DNA of 40,521 nucleotides, taken from the NCBI RefSeq assembly GCF_001305515.1, contig NZ_LJYW01000001.1, positions 4,010,846-4,051,366 of the forward strand, in the 5' to 3' direction. This document shows positions 20,301-27,642 of this stretch, piece after piece; position 1 is the first letter of the stretch, and each line of letters begins with the position of its first letter. This DNA is from Prosthecodimorpha hirschii (GTDB lineage: Bacteria > Pseudomonadota > Alphaproteobacteria > Rhizobiales > Ancalomicrobiaceae). The notes under the pieces were generated by a model that was not told where the DNA came from, searched no databases, and was given only the letters and a program-made list of their open reading frames with translations. The position numbers and the translations under genes were made by a program.

Positions 20301-21295
20301 CGTCTGCGGGTCACGATCCGTCCGGCAACCCGTTCCACGACAAGCGCGCCAGCCTCGGCTTCCTCGGCAAGGACAAGGACAAGGGGAAAGGCAAGGACAA
20401 GGACGGCCACGACGATCAGTCAGGTCAGGGCGGTCAGGGGCAATCCGGCCAGGGCGGCGACATCCGCCACAACCGGCTCCTGAGCCAGAGCCAGCGGACC
20501 GGCGACGACAAGGGGCCGAAGGGTCACACGGTGGTCCAGTCGCGCGGCGGATCGCAGCATTCGACCGCGGCCAGCGCGGCGGCGACCACCGGACCGACCA
20601 TCGTCCACACCGTCGCGGCCAGCCGCGGCACGCCGTCCGGCCATTCCAAGGCGGCGAGCCGGGGCGGCGGCCACAGCACGGCCGAAAGCGCCGCGCTGAC
20701 CGGCCCGGTCATCGTGCACTCCAAGGCGGCGAGCCGCGGCCCGATCGTCCACACCAAGGCCGCCAGCCGCGGTCCGGTGATCGACCCGGGGCATGACCAC
20801 GGCCCTACCATCGTGCACTCGAAGTCCGCGAGCCGGGGCGGCTCGGGCGGTCATTCCAAGGCGGCCAGCCGCGGCGTGATCGGTCCGCAGCCCGGTGGTC
20901 ACAGCCACGATGCCGGCCCGGTCCATTCGAAGAAGGCCAGCAAGGGCTCGTCCGGCGGGGGCAGCATCGGTCCGTCGCCCTTCGGCGGCGGTGGCGGCCA
21001 TGCCAAGAAGGCCAGCAAGGGCTCCTTCGGCGGCAGCAGCGGCGGCGGTGCGGTGCCGTTCGGCGGCGGCGGGCATGCCAAGCAGGCGAGCAAGGGCTCG
21101 TTCGGCGGCGGCCACAGCCACACGGCGCCCTCCGGCTTCGGCGGCTTCTCCAAGCCGCAGAAGTCCGGCGGCGGCAGCTTCGGCGGCTTCGGCGGCTATT
21201 CCAAGCCGCAGAAGTCCGGTGGCGGTAGCTTCGGCGGCTTCGGCGGCGGAGGCGGCGGCCACAGCAAGCCCGCCAGCAAGGGCAAGCTGTTCTGA
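17345..21295 (+). CDS. Large exported protein with DUF11-like, peptidoglycan-binding-like and H-x-[KR]-x-x-S repeat regions
   Basis: I do not recognise this 1316-residue protein as a named family. Residues 1-39 are a signal peptide ending in ALAQG. Residues 45-575 look like a beta-rich, propeller-like secreted domain with many Gly-Asp turns. After a polyproline linker (577-582), residues 588-695 resemble a DUF11-type beta-sandwich with paired cysteines, and 715-760 resemble a peptidoglycan-binding helical unit (IQRFERDMRLPQTGRIGPRL). From 791 to the end the chain is built on the motif H-x-[KR]-x-x-S. I count 25 strict copies: first at a spacing of about 13 residues with aromatic or Gly fillers (SHYRFSSIH), later as HSKAASRG and HAKKASKG separated by Gly-rich spacers. 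A Lys/Gly linker lies at 1007-1040. The tail is strongly basic and histidine-rich. The unbroken frame and gradual change of the repeat argue for a real coding sequence. A structural or surface-attached role is inferred. Confidence 0.75.
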   Translation: MPTIRAEQARAERPTRRARLRLLAFAVGLAVLAGPALAQGGDTTPMRPGEAFLTRFSGTAAGAGGRAIIDLDGTVGSIVDLRNPGFPAQGQHWIDEPQRLPVTARDVGQVYGVALDDQSPPNVYLTATAAFGLHRTEDGRDWLPGQWGPGAAGPGAIWKLDARRNYAPQLLATVTLDGRPNSAAALGNITFDKAHRQLLVSDLETGMIHRLSLDGRDLGRFDHGVEGRAAYFDVPAGRNAALPPVAFDPNSRARIDDCAEGRFTETPACWNIADPRRRIWGLAVRTDSTQRETRLYYAVWSGLPLGTPGFAEIPESEKTGTVWSVRLGPDGGFDRSSVRRELEVPEFFVGQDDFRRAGPSWPVADIAFPDCIDQGIMILSERGGLRNLGLDAEEPFATPRESRVLRYEMGEDGAWKAVGRYDVGFSERRPPAVQPFLRAGASGAAAFGYGYDEKGAIDPTRPNQSLWMAGDHLCSPEGPCFNPGSGAFDDDSQVHGIQGTPEPAFAELAPNGAFRVYPVKGRVSNPDGPAQSYMIDADVNVDADGKPNPSELARNDATMIGDIAIWQPCEGQAAAVPPPPPPAEIVRGPVDLWIRKSGFEECDFDGICSFTVTISAIGEGTWVAPIFIRDFIPEGAELVSFTPADPWMCDVIDALFCFRPTVTLQPGEDIVLRIRIRMPEAILVRAPLDLQNCIALEWPFADPDDGPAIQLATRNVLILMGYLQRTEVAIEPAIQRFERDMRLPQTGRIGPRLTDALFGGLARMIGDNDPQNDLACVPFRVPPRPPVLDGHSRRDTHRRFGSIEHSRWQTHRRWDSPAHNPWQSHLRWGSVVLPPIDLHNRAETHARWGSVWHSRVRTHRRDGSFPPQHDLRLSHDRFDSFHSLAMSHYRGSSIHKVERSHYRFSSIHGKKESHDRWGSLHDRRETHRRDGSIHARSLSHTKAQSLHALDRSHAKAGSTHGRRESLAAGGFGDQHHTRAQSHFKAASAGHDPSGNPFHDKRASLGFLGKDKDKGKGKDKDGHDDQSGQGGQGQSGQGGDIRHNRLLSQSQRTGDDKGPKGHTVVQSRGGSQHSTAASAAATTGPTIVHTVAASRGTPSGHSKAASRGGGHSTAESAALTGPVIVHSKAASRGPIVHTKAASRGPVIDPGHDHGPTIVHSKSASRGGSGGHSKAASRGVIGPQPGGHSHDAGPVHSKKASKGSSGGGSIGPSPFGGGGGHAKKASKGSFGGSSGGGAVPFGGGGHAKQASKGSFGGGHSHTAPSGFGGFSKPQKSGGGSFGGFGGYSKPQKSGGGSFGGFGGGGGGHSKPASKGKLF
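19715..21286 (+). repeat. Coding repeat region, H-x-[KR]-x-x-S units
   Basis: This part of the large gene encodes residues 791-1314. Units of about 39 bases (13 residues) run from 19715 to roughly 20240. After a Lys/Gly linker they become 7-9-residue HSKAASRG-like units with spacers of varying length, then SKPQKSGGG and Gly-rich blocks. The copies differ from each other in sequence, so the array is old or under selection and not a recent slippage product. Confidence 0.8.
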
Positions 21296-21353
21296 GCGAT
21301 CCCGGTGCCGGACCGGTCACGATCCGGCGCCGTCCTCCTGCCATTCGAAACGT

Positions 21354-21389
21354 CCCCGGAGCCGGTCACGGCCCCGGGGCTTCGTTTCT
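21354..21389 (+). terminator. Intrinsic terminator after the large exported protein gene
   Basis: A stem CCCCGG-a-GCCG paired with CGGC-c-CCGGGG and a 4-base loop is followed by CTTCGTTTCT. It lies in the 197-base gap before the next exported protein gene, so the two genes may be transcribed separately or with partial read-through. Confidence 0.6.
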
Positions 21390-21492
21390 CCCACCTGACC
21401 AAAGGGGCCCCGGACCGTCCGGGTGCGGGTCCCCGTTTCCAATCCGGCGTCCGGCCCGCACGGCGCCGACGCCCCCGCGATGGTTCCAGCCC

Positions 21493-22527
21493 ATGTCGCT
21501 TTCCCGCCTGATCCGCACCGGGACCGCCGGTCTGCTCGCGCTTCAGCTTCACGTCGGTACGACCGCCGCCGCCGAGCCGCGTTCCGACTGGCCGAAGCTC
21601 CACACCAATCAGGAGATGATCGAGGATGCCTCGCGGGCGCCGTCGATCGATACCAAGGACCCGCTCGCGGTGCTCGGCTACGTGCTGAAGAGCCTGCCGG
21701 CGCGGGTCAAGGTCTATCCGACCGAGAACTACTATTACTTCTGGTTCTGGCACGACCACGTCAAATGGGCCGGAAACCTGCGGCTCGATCCTCAAGAGCG
21801 CGATCGCGGCCTGATCAACTTCGCCTATTTCGAGGACTACACGGAATGGGCGGCGGAGAGCAAAGTCAACCATCGCCTGCTCGGAGCCGATGACGGCGTC
21901 ACGGTCGAGAAGTTGGCGCCGCTCGTCTATCGGGTGACCTTCCGGGGAACCGCGGTCGAATTCGCGCTCAACGATCTCTCCGAGACCCGTCCGCCGGAAG
22001 GCTTCCTGCGCCCGACCGAGGTCTATGTCGGGCCGGTGCTCGACGATTCCGGGCTGCCCTTCTATCTGGTCTGGAACAAGGACCAGAAGCTCTTCCACTA
22101 TATCCTGAACGAACAGGCCCCCGCCGCCGAGGCCTGGCGGGCCTCCCGCGTCTCGCCCCGCATCCTGATCGGCAACCGGACCGGCTTCGCGCTCTATCGG
22201 GACCGCTACCGCGACCGCAAGATCCTGATCGGCATCTACGCCTCCAACGCCGCGGTGAACAACTACTACGACGGCCCGTTCGACCAGCTGCCGGACAACT
22301 TCATCAAGGATGACACGTTGCATGACGCCATCCTGGCGCTCGAGCCCGGCCTGAAGGGCAAGATCGACCGCTTCGGCAATTCGCCGGGCGGCAAGGAGCG
22401 CTTTCTGATCGGCCCCTACATGCAGTGGCGGACCGAGGAGGATCTCGCCGTCGTCAAGCGCTGCGCCGCCGATCCGAAGATCAAGGGCGAGCGCTGGTAC
22501 GGCTGCTTCGTGATCGAGCGGCAGTAG
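21493..22527 (+). CDS. Uncharacterised exported protein
   Basis: I do not recognise this 344-residue protein. Residues 1-27 form a signal peptide (hydrophobic core LLALQLHVGTTAAA). The mature part is soluble. It has a strikingly aromatic stretch at about 75-92 (YYYFWFWHDHVKWAG) and a conserved-looking middle with regularly spaced beta segments. Two cysteines occur near the C-terminus (KRCAAD and YGCFVI) and could form a disulfide. No catalytic motif is obvious. It follows the large repeat protein on the same strand with a terminator between, and converges on norD. A shared periplasmic or surface function with its neighbour is possible but rests only on adjacency and export. Confidence 0.7.
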   Translation: MSLSRLIRTGTAGLLALQLHVGTTAAAEPRSDWPKLHTNQEMIEDASRAPSIDTKDPLAVLGYVLKSLPARVKVYPTENYYYFWFWHDHVKWAGNLRLDPQERDRGLINFAYFEDYTEWAAESKVNHRLLGADDGVTVEKLAPLVYRVTFRGTAVEFALNDLSETRPPEGFLRPTEVYVGPVLDDSGLPFYLVWNKDQKLFHYILNEQAPAAEAWRASRVSPRILIGNRTGFALYRDRYRDRKILIGIYASNAAVNNYYDGPFDQLPDNFIKDDTLHDAILALEPGLKGKIDRFGNSPGGKERFLIGPYMQWRTEEDLAVVKRCAADPKIKGERWYGCFVIERQ

Positions 22528-22578
22528 CGCGCCGCCGTGCGAGGGGGCGTGTGAGGGGGCACGGGCCGATCCTTCGGG

Positions 22579-22595
22579 CCGATCCCTCGGATCGG
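22579..22595. terminator. Bidirectional hairpin between convergent genes
   Basis: CCGATCC-CTC-GGATCGG, a 7-base-pair stem with a 3-base loop, lies between the exported protein gene and norD. It is flanked by two further copies of GATCCTTCGGG. The repeated motif and the convergent setting suggest a terminator for both strands, though no T run follows. Confidence 0.5.
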
Positions 22596-22617
22596 TGTCG
22601 ATCCTTCGGGTCGGCCG

Positions 22618-24558
22618 TCACCCGGCCATGTGCCGGTAGAGGAGCGGCAGGGCATCGATCAGCTTGCCCGGCCGGCCGACGACCGCGAAGGCATTGGCGC
22701 CGAAGATGCGCGGGAAATAGCTCCTCGCCTCCCGGTCGATGGTGATGCCGAACACCGCAATGCCCTTGGCGCGCGCCTCGTCGACCGCCTTGCGGGTATC
22801 CTCGATGCCGTAGCGGCCCTCATAGCGGTCGAGATCGTTGGGCTTGCCGTCGGTCAGCACGATCAGCAGCCGGCGGCGCTCGCCGCGTGCGGACAGTCCC
22901 GCCGTGGCATGGCGCAGCGCGGCGCCGAGGCGGGTATAGTGGCCCGGCTTCAGCCCGCCGATGCGCGCCCGAACGGCGGCCCCCAGCGTCTCGTCGAAAT
23001 CCTTGATCCGGTCGACCCGCACCCGGTCGCGTCGCAGCGACGAGAAGGCAAGCAGCTGGTGCGCGTCGCCGACCGCCGTCAGCCCCTCCGTGAAGGCGAC
23101 CAGCGCCTGCCGGGCGACCTCGATCACCGGCAATCCGTCCGCATAGGCCTCGGTCGAGCGCGATACGTCGACCAGCACCGTGACGGCGAGATCCCGGGCG
23201 GTGTTGCGGACGGATTCGTAGACGCGATCGGAACCCGCACCGGTCGCCTTGAGGTCGGCGAGCGAGCGCACCAGCGCGTCCATGTCGAGTTCCTGCCCGT
23301 CGAGCCGGCCTCTCAGCCGTTCGCGTCCGCCGGCCAGGGCCTCGAAGCGGCGGCGCACCGCCCGGATGCGCCGGGCGGTCGCGGCATCGATCGCCCAGCT
23401 GCCGTCGGCGGCCGCCGCGGCCGGTCCGGCGAGGACGCGGACATGGTCCGGCCGGTAGACGGCGCGCCGGCAATCCCATTCCGGATAGAGATGCGTGCCG
23501 GCGAGCCGCCCATGGGCGATGTCCTCCGGCGCCAGATCGAGGTCGAAGGCGAGCCGGGTCGACGCCTTCTTGCTGAGGCGCGCGAGGGCGAGATGGTCGT
23601 GATCCTCGGCCGCCTTGCGGGCGCTGTCCTCGTCGTCATCCTCCACGTCGCGGTGGATGTTCATGAACTCCGCCCAGGTCAGGATCTTCTCGAAGCGGTG
23701 GGCGACGAACGGGTCCGGCCGGTCGACCTGATCGTGCCGACGGCGCTTCGCCTGCTTGGCGGCGCCCTCGGGCGCCCGGCCGGTTCCGGGCGTCTCCTCA
23801 GGGTCGGAAGGGTCCGCGGGTCCGGGAGGCCGAAGGGCATCCGGCATGATCTCGCCCCAGAGGATGATCGGGAGAAAGGGGCGGTATCCGACGGGTGCTT
23901 TCAGATCCCCGAACCCGCGGTCGGGCGCGAAGACGCAGCCGACGATGGCGGTGTCGAGCGGCGGCGCGGTTCGGCCGAGGGCGTGGCTGATGGCGGTTTC
24001 GATCGCCATCTCGCAGGGTGGCAGGCGGCGCTCCGGACGCAGCGCCAGGGTCGCTGCGGCGAGGCGCCGGCCGATGGCGGCGAGGCCCGGAAAGCGCGCC
24101 TCGACGGCGGCCGTCACCGCGACGGCGTGGCGCAGCGCCAGGATGTCGTCGCGCAGCGGATCGGGGTCTCGACCCCGTTCGATCGCGGCCCCGGCGACCG
24201 CATAGCCGGCGAGCCACAGATAGGTCTGCCGGTTCAGCGCGCGGTCTGGGAACTGGGCGATGCGGGCCGGGAGCAGCAGCGCGTCGCCGGTCAGGCGCGC
24301 GCCGGCGAGACGCTCGTCGTCGCGGCCGAGCCGCTGGGCGAGCGTCAGCCGATGGTGCGAGGTGCGATCCTCGGCCGCCTTGATCTCGACCGCATGCGGC
24401 CCGCCGAGCCCGCGAAAGAGCGGACCGATCGCGCCCCTGACGGCCTCGAAGGCCACCGCTTCGGCCTCGAAGGCCGGCAGCGTCGCGCGGCCCGCGAAGA
24501 ACCGATGCCAGAGCTTGCCGACCGTCTCTTCCGGCTCGAGCAGTGCGTGCCAGTCCAT
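22618..24558 (-). CDS. norD: NorD, von Willebrand factor A protein for NO reductase activation
   Basis: A 646-residue cytoplasmic protein with a C-terminal vWA domain. The MIDAS motif is VDVSRSTEAYADG (DxSxS, near residue 475), followed by TDGKPNDLDRYEGRYG. The N-terminal 250 residues are helical and match NorD/CbbO proteins. A charged linker (about 255-330) is rich in Asp and Lys/Arg. NorD works with the AAA+ protein NorQ, probably to insert iron or remodel the NorBC complex. It is the last gene of norCBQD and starts 24 bases after the norQ stop. Confidence 0.9.
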   Translation of the reverse strand: MDWHALLEPEETVGKLWHRFFAGRATLPAFEAEAVAFEAVRGAIGPLFRGLGGPHAVEIKAAEDRTSHHRLTLAQRLGRDDERLAGARLTGDALLLPARIAQFPDRALNRQTYLWLAGYAVAGAAIERGRDPDPLRDDILALRHAVAVTAAVEARFPGLAAIGRRLAAATLALRPERRLPPCEMAIETAISHALGRTAPPLDTAIVGCVFAPDRGFGDLKAPVGYRPFLPIILWGEIMPDALRPPGPADPSDPEETPGTGRAPEGAAKQAKRRRHDQVDRPDPFVAHRFEKILTWAEFMNIHRDVEDDDEDSARKAAEDHDHLALARLSKKASTRLAFDLDLAPEDIAHGRLAGTHLYPEWDCRRAVYRPDHVRVLAGPAAAAADGSWAIDAATARRIRAVRRRFEALAGGRERLRGRLDGQELDMDALVRSLADLKATGAGSDRVYESVRNTARDLAVTVLVDVSRSTEAYADGLPVIEVARQALVAFTEGLTAVGDAHQLLAFSSLRRDRVRVDRIKDFDETLGAAVRARIGGLKPGHYTRLGAALRHATAGLSARGERRRLLIVLTDGKPNDLDRYEGRYGIEDTRKAVDEARAKGIAVFGITIDREARSYFPRIFGANAFAVVGRPGKLIDALPLLYRHMAG

Positions 24559-24582
24559 CGCGGTGCCTCTCCGATCCGTCCG

Positions 24583-25437
24583 TCAGCCGAAGACCGCGAC
24601 GACCAGGTCGCGCAGGCCCTGCTTGACATCCTCGTCGTCGCTGAGCGGCTCGATCAGCGCCGCCTCGATCGCATCCTCCAGGCGGGCGCCATCGCGCACC
24701 AACATGGCGCAATAGACCAGCAGGCGCGTCGAGCAGCCCTCCTCGAGATCCTGGCCCTTGAGGGCGCGGAGCCGACCGCCGAGGGCGACCAGGCGGCGGC
24801 AGCGGTCGAGGTCGAGGCCGGATTCCGCGGCCACGATCTCGGCCTCCGCCGCGGGTGGCGGATAGTCGAAGGCGATCGACAGGAACCGCTGCCGGGTCGA
24901 GGGCTTGAGCGATTTCAAGAGGTTCTGGTAGCCCGGATTGTACGAGACGACGAGCATGAAGTCGTCCGGCGCGGCCAGCGTCTCGCCGGTCCGCTCCAGC
25001 GGGAGGAGGCGGCGGTCGTCGGTCAGCGGATGCAGCACGACGGTCACGTCCTTGCGCACCTCGACGATCTCGTCGAGATAGGCGATGCCGCCGCGGCGCA
25101 CCGCGCGGGTCAGCGGTCCGTCGGTCCACACCGTCTCGCCACCCTTGAGCAGGAAGCGTCCGGTCAGATCGGCGGCGCTCAGATCGTCGTGGCAGGCGAC
25201 GGTGTCGAGCGGCAGGCCCAGCCGGGCCGCCATATGGGCGACGAAGCGGGTCTTGCCGCAGCCGGTCGGCCCCTTCATGAGGAGCGGCAGCCGCAGCCGG
25301 AAGGCGCGTTCGAACAGCGCGCATTCCGTTCCGATCGGCCGGTAGTAGGGGATCGTCGGGGTCTCGCCCCCTGCGGGGTCCGTGGCGGCCCCCGCAGGGG
25401 CCGCCTTCGCGTTCTGGAACAGGAGGGGCGCGTTCAT
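24583..25437 (-). CDS. norQ: NorQ, MoxR-type AAA+ ATPase
   Basis: A 284-residue ATPase with Walker A GPTGCGKT at 56-63, Walker B GGIAYLDEI at about 115-124 and a sensor region VVSYNPGYQN. NorQ and CbbQ proteins team with vWA partners (NorD, CbbO) as chaperones that activate metalloenzymes. The start at 25437 lies 13 bases after norB. The first 25 residues are an Ala/Pro-rich extension not seen in all members, so a later start cannot be excluded, although no nearby in-frame ATG competes. Confidence 0.92.
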   Translation of the reverse strand: MNAPLLFQNAKAAPAGAATDPAGGETPTIPYYRPIGTECALFERAFRLRLPLLMKGPTGCGKTRFVAHMAARLGLPLDTVACHDDLSAADLTGRFLLKGGETVWTDGPLTRAVRRGGIAYLDEIVEVRKDVTVVLHPLTDDRRLLPLERTGETLAAPDDFMLVVSYNPGYQNLLKSLKPSTRQRFLSIAFDYPPPAAEAEIVAAESGLDLDRCRRLVALGGRLRALKGQDLEEGCSTRLLVYCAMLVRDGARLEDAIEAALIEPLSDDEDVKQGLRDLVVAVFG

Positions 25438-25450
25438 GGCGGGTGCCTCC

Positions 25451-26806
25451 TTATTCGGCCGGGCTGGCGGCAGGCGCCTCGGGACCCCGGCCGATCACCT
25501 CGGCCCGGCGCGGGACGAGCACGGAGTAGAGGAACAGGATGGCGCCGATCACCACCGCGACGCCCGAGCCGAAGCGCATCTGGTAGAACAGCGCCAACTG
25601 GTCCTGCACCTCCATGAAGCCCTGTCCGAGCACGCGCTGCAGATGGACCTGCACCACGCCCGCGAAGGTCAGCGTGAAGGTCATGAACGACATGGCACCG
25701 GCCATGATCCAGAAGGAGATCATGTTGAGCACCTGATTGTAGGGCGCCCGGCCGAGCAGATGCGGCATCGCATAGGTGATGATCGCCAGGTTCAGGCAGA
25801 CATAGGCACCGAAGAAGGCGAGATGACCATGCGCGGCGGTGACCTGGGTGCCGTGGGTATAGTAGTTGACGCCATGCAGGGTGTGCATGAAGCCCCAGAT
25901 GCCGCCGCCGAAGAAGGCCAGCACCGCACAGCCGAGGCTCCACAGAAGCGCGGCGTTGTTGGGATGCTCGCGCCGGCGCTTCCAGACCATCGCGAAGGTG
26001 AACAGGACCATGGCGAAGAAGGGCAGGATCTCCAGGCTGGAGAAGATCGAGCCGACCCACTGCCAGTAGCCGGGCGCGCCGATCCAGTAATAGTGGTGCC
26101 CGGTGCCGAGCAGGCCGGTGAACAGGGACAGCGCGACGATGGCGTAGAGCCACTTCTCGATCACCTCGCGGTCGACGCCGGTCATCTTGAGCATCAGGAA
26201 GGCCAGGATGGCCGCCATGACCAGTTCCCAGACGCCCTCGACCCAGATGTGGACGACATACCACCAATAGAGCTTGTCGACGCCGAGGTTGTCGGGATTG
26301 TAGAGGGCGAACAGGAAGAAGACCGCGATGCCCCAAAGACCGAGCAGAAGCACGTTGGTGATGGCGGTCTTGCGGCCCTTCAGCACCGTGACGGTGACGT
26401 TGAACAGGAAGATCAGCGCCGCGACGACGATGCCGAGCTTGACCCAGAGCGGCTGCTCGAGGAACTCGCGGCCCTCGTGGATGCGGAACAGATAGCCGAC
26501 GACGGCGCCGAGCGTGCCGACCACCAGGATGACCAGCTGCAAATAGGCGAGTCGGGTCGAGTAGATCTCGGTCTCGCTCTCCTCCGGGATGAGATAGTAG
26601 GCGGCTCCGAAGAAGCCGAGCAGCAGCCAGACGATCAGCGCATTGGTGTGCAGCATGCGCACGATGTTGAACGGCAGCAGCACGGACAGTGTATCCGGCA
26701 CGACATAGATCCAGCCGGCCAGAAGACCGGCTGTGACCTGGATGGCGAAGAGCGCGAGGGCAACGGCGAAATAGGCCAGGGCCACCCGCTGGGTTTGATA
26801 CTTCAT
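25451..26806 (-). CDS. norB: NorB, nitric oxide reductase large subunit (cNor)
   Basis: A 451-residue, 12-helix membrane protein of the heme-copper oxidase superfamily that reduces NO to N2O using heme b, heme b3 and non-heme iron. Seen are the HTNALIVWLLLGFFGAAYYL helix with a heme b histidine, the catalytic-site stretch VVHIWVEGVWEL with His and Glu, GTGHHYYWIG with the His pair, and the two heme histidines in TAAHGHLAFFG. The short N-terminus without a fused cytochrome domain shows it is cNor and not quinol-dependent qNor. The ATG at 26806 follows AGGAGGG; a longer frame to 26878 is not used. A 130-base spacer separates it from norC. Confidence 0.95.
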   Translation of the reverse strand: MKYQTQRVALAYFAVALALFAIQVTAGLLAGWIYVVPDTLSVLLPFNIVRMLHTNALIVWLLLGFFGAAYYLIPEESETEIYSTRLAYLQLVILVVGTLGAVVGYLFRIHEGREFLEQPLWVKLGIVVAALIFLFNVTVTVLKGRKTAITNVLLLGLWGIAVFFLFALYNPDNLGVDKLYWWYVVHIWVEGVWELVMAAILAFLMLKMTGVDREVIEKWLYAIVALSLFTGLLGTGHHYYWIGAPGYWQWVGSIFSSLEILPFFAMVLFTFAMVWKRRREHPNNAALLWSLGCAVLAFFGGGIWGFMHTLHGVNYYTHGTQVTAAHGHLAFFGAYVCLNLAIITYAMPHLLGRAPYNQVLNMISFWIMAGAMSFMTFTLTFAGVVQVHLQRVLGQGFMEVQDQLALFYQMRFGSGVAVVIGAILFLYSVLVPRRAEVIGRGPEAPAASPAE

Positions 26807-26936
26807 GGGACCCTCCTGGTGGTTCGGTCGACACGGGAAGGCCGGCATCCGTCCCGGATGTCGGAACCACGGCGTCATTGACCGAGAGGTCGGGAACGGA
26901 ACGGCCGGACGGCGCCCGGCCGGCGGGCGGGGCCTG

Positions 26937-27389
26937 TCAGCCGGAGACGTTCGGCGGCCAGCCTTGGGTGTCGATCTTGGCGGTCCATTCCAGGAAGGCG
27001 GCCAGATCGTCCAGCTCCCGGTCGGTCAGGTTGAATTGCGGCATCTGGCGCCGGCCGGGCACGCCGGTCGGCTGCGCCTGCATCCACGATTTGATCGTCT
27101 CCCGGGCGCCGGCAGGGTCCTTGTCGCCGCCGTAGCGGATGAAGACGTTGCCGAGTTCGGGCGCGAAATAGGCGCCCTCGCCGAGGATCGTGTGGCAGTC
27201 GATGCAGGCGTTCCTTTCCCACACCCGCTTGCCGCGGGCGACCGCTTCGGTCAGCGGCGCCGAGGCCGTCGATTTGGTCACCATGTAGTAGTGACTGTGG
27301 GCGGTCAGGCCGCCGAATATCACCAGGAAGACCAGCGATCCCCCATAGAAGATATTGCGTGCGGCCGATTTGGTGAAGGCGTCGAACAT
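26937..27389 (-). CDS. norC: NorC, nitric oxide reductase cytochrome c subunit
   Basis: A 150-residue protein with one N-terminal membrane anchor (about 12-32) and a periplasmic cytochrome c domain. The heme site is CIDCH near residues 62-66, and the axial Met is in RRQMPQFNLT. It passes electrons from periplasmic carriers to NorB. The ATG at 27389 begins at the usual NorC start MFDAFTKSAARNIFYGG. The upstream open frame contains the promoter and is not coding. It leads norCBQD. Confidence 0.94.
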   Translation of the reverse strand: MFDAFTKSAARNIFYGGSLVFLVIFGGLTAHSHYYMVTKSTASAPLTEAVARGKRVWERNACIDCHTILGEGAYFAPELGNVFIRYGGDKDPAGARETIKSWMQAQPTGVPGRRQMPQFNLTDRELDDLAAFLEWTAKIDTQGWPPNVSG

Positions 27390-27449
27390 GGGACCCCCGT
27401 CATGAGCAATCGGCTCCGACGGGTATCGACCCGGGGCGGTTCGGCCACC

Positions 27450-27463
27450 TTGATTTTTGGTAA
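27450..27463 (-). promoter_or_regulatory. Dnr/NnrR (Crp/Fnr-type) box upstream of norC
   Basis: On the minus strand it reads TTACC-AAAA-ATCAA. This is close to the nirS box TTATC-AAAC-GTCAA, and its centre is likewise 67.5 bases from the start codon. Matching sequence and spacing suggest the same regulator drives nitrite and NO reductase together. Confidence 0.65.
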
Positions 27464-27490
27464 GACAGTGCGAACGGCCGGACGTCAGGG

Positions 27491-27549
27491 CCGAAAACAA
27501 AAAGGCCCGCCGGAATCAGTTCCGCTGGGGAACTGCGGCAGGCCTTTTC
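27491..27549 (-). terminator. Intrinsic terminator of the kinase/flavoprotein operon
   Basis: Nested stems (AAAAGGCC/GGCCTTTT outside, CAGTTCC/GGAACTG inside) form a long hairpin. On the minus strand it is followed by TTTTTGTTTT. It lies about 95 bases after the flavoprotein stop and just upstream of the norC promoter, so it insulates norC from the genes before it. Confidence 0.8.
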
Positions 27550-27642
27550 AAGGCGGCTCGGGGAGGAAGACCAAGCGCTTTCTGATCCCACGATTCGCCG
27601 GACCGGCCCTTGATCGGGATCAAGCGGCAGGTCCCGGAGGGT

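Noticed and set aside
17411-20410. 999-codon minus-strand frame opposite the large exported protein
   Set aside because: The plus-strand frame has a signal peptide, ribosome binding site and domain-like sequence. The antisense product shows only skewed composition.
19715-21295. Repeat tail of the large protein as a frameshift or out-of-frame product
   Set aside because: The H-x-[KR]-x-x-S motif continues in one frame from the domain boundary to the stop, and the reading frame is unbroken, so it is the true coding frame.
22630-25617. 995-codon plus-strand frame opposite norD and norQ
   Set aside because: Antisense shadow of two well-supported genes.
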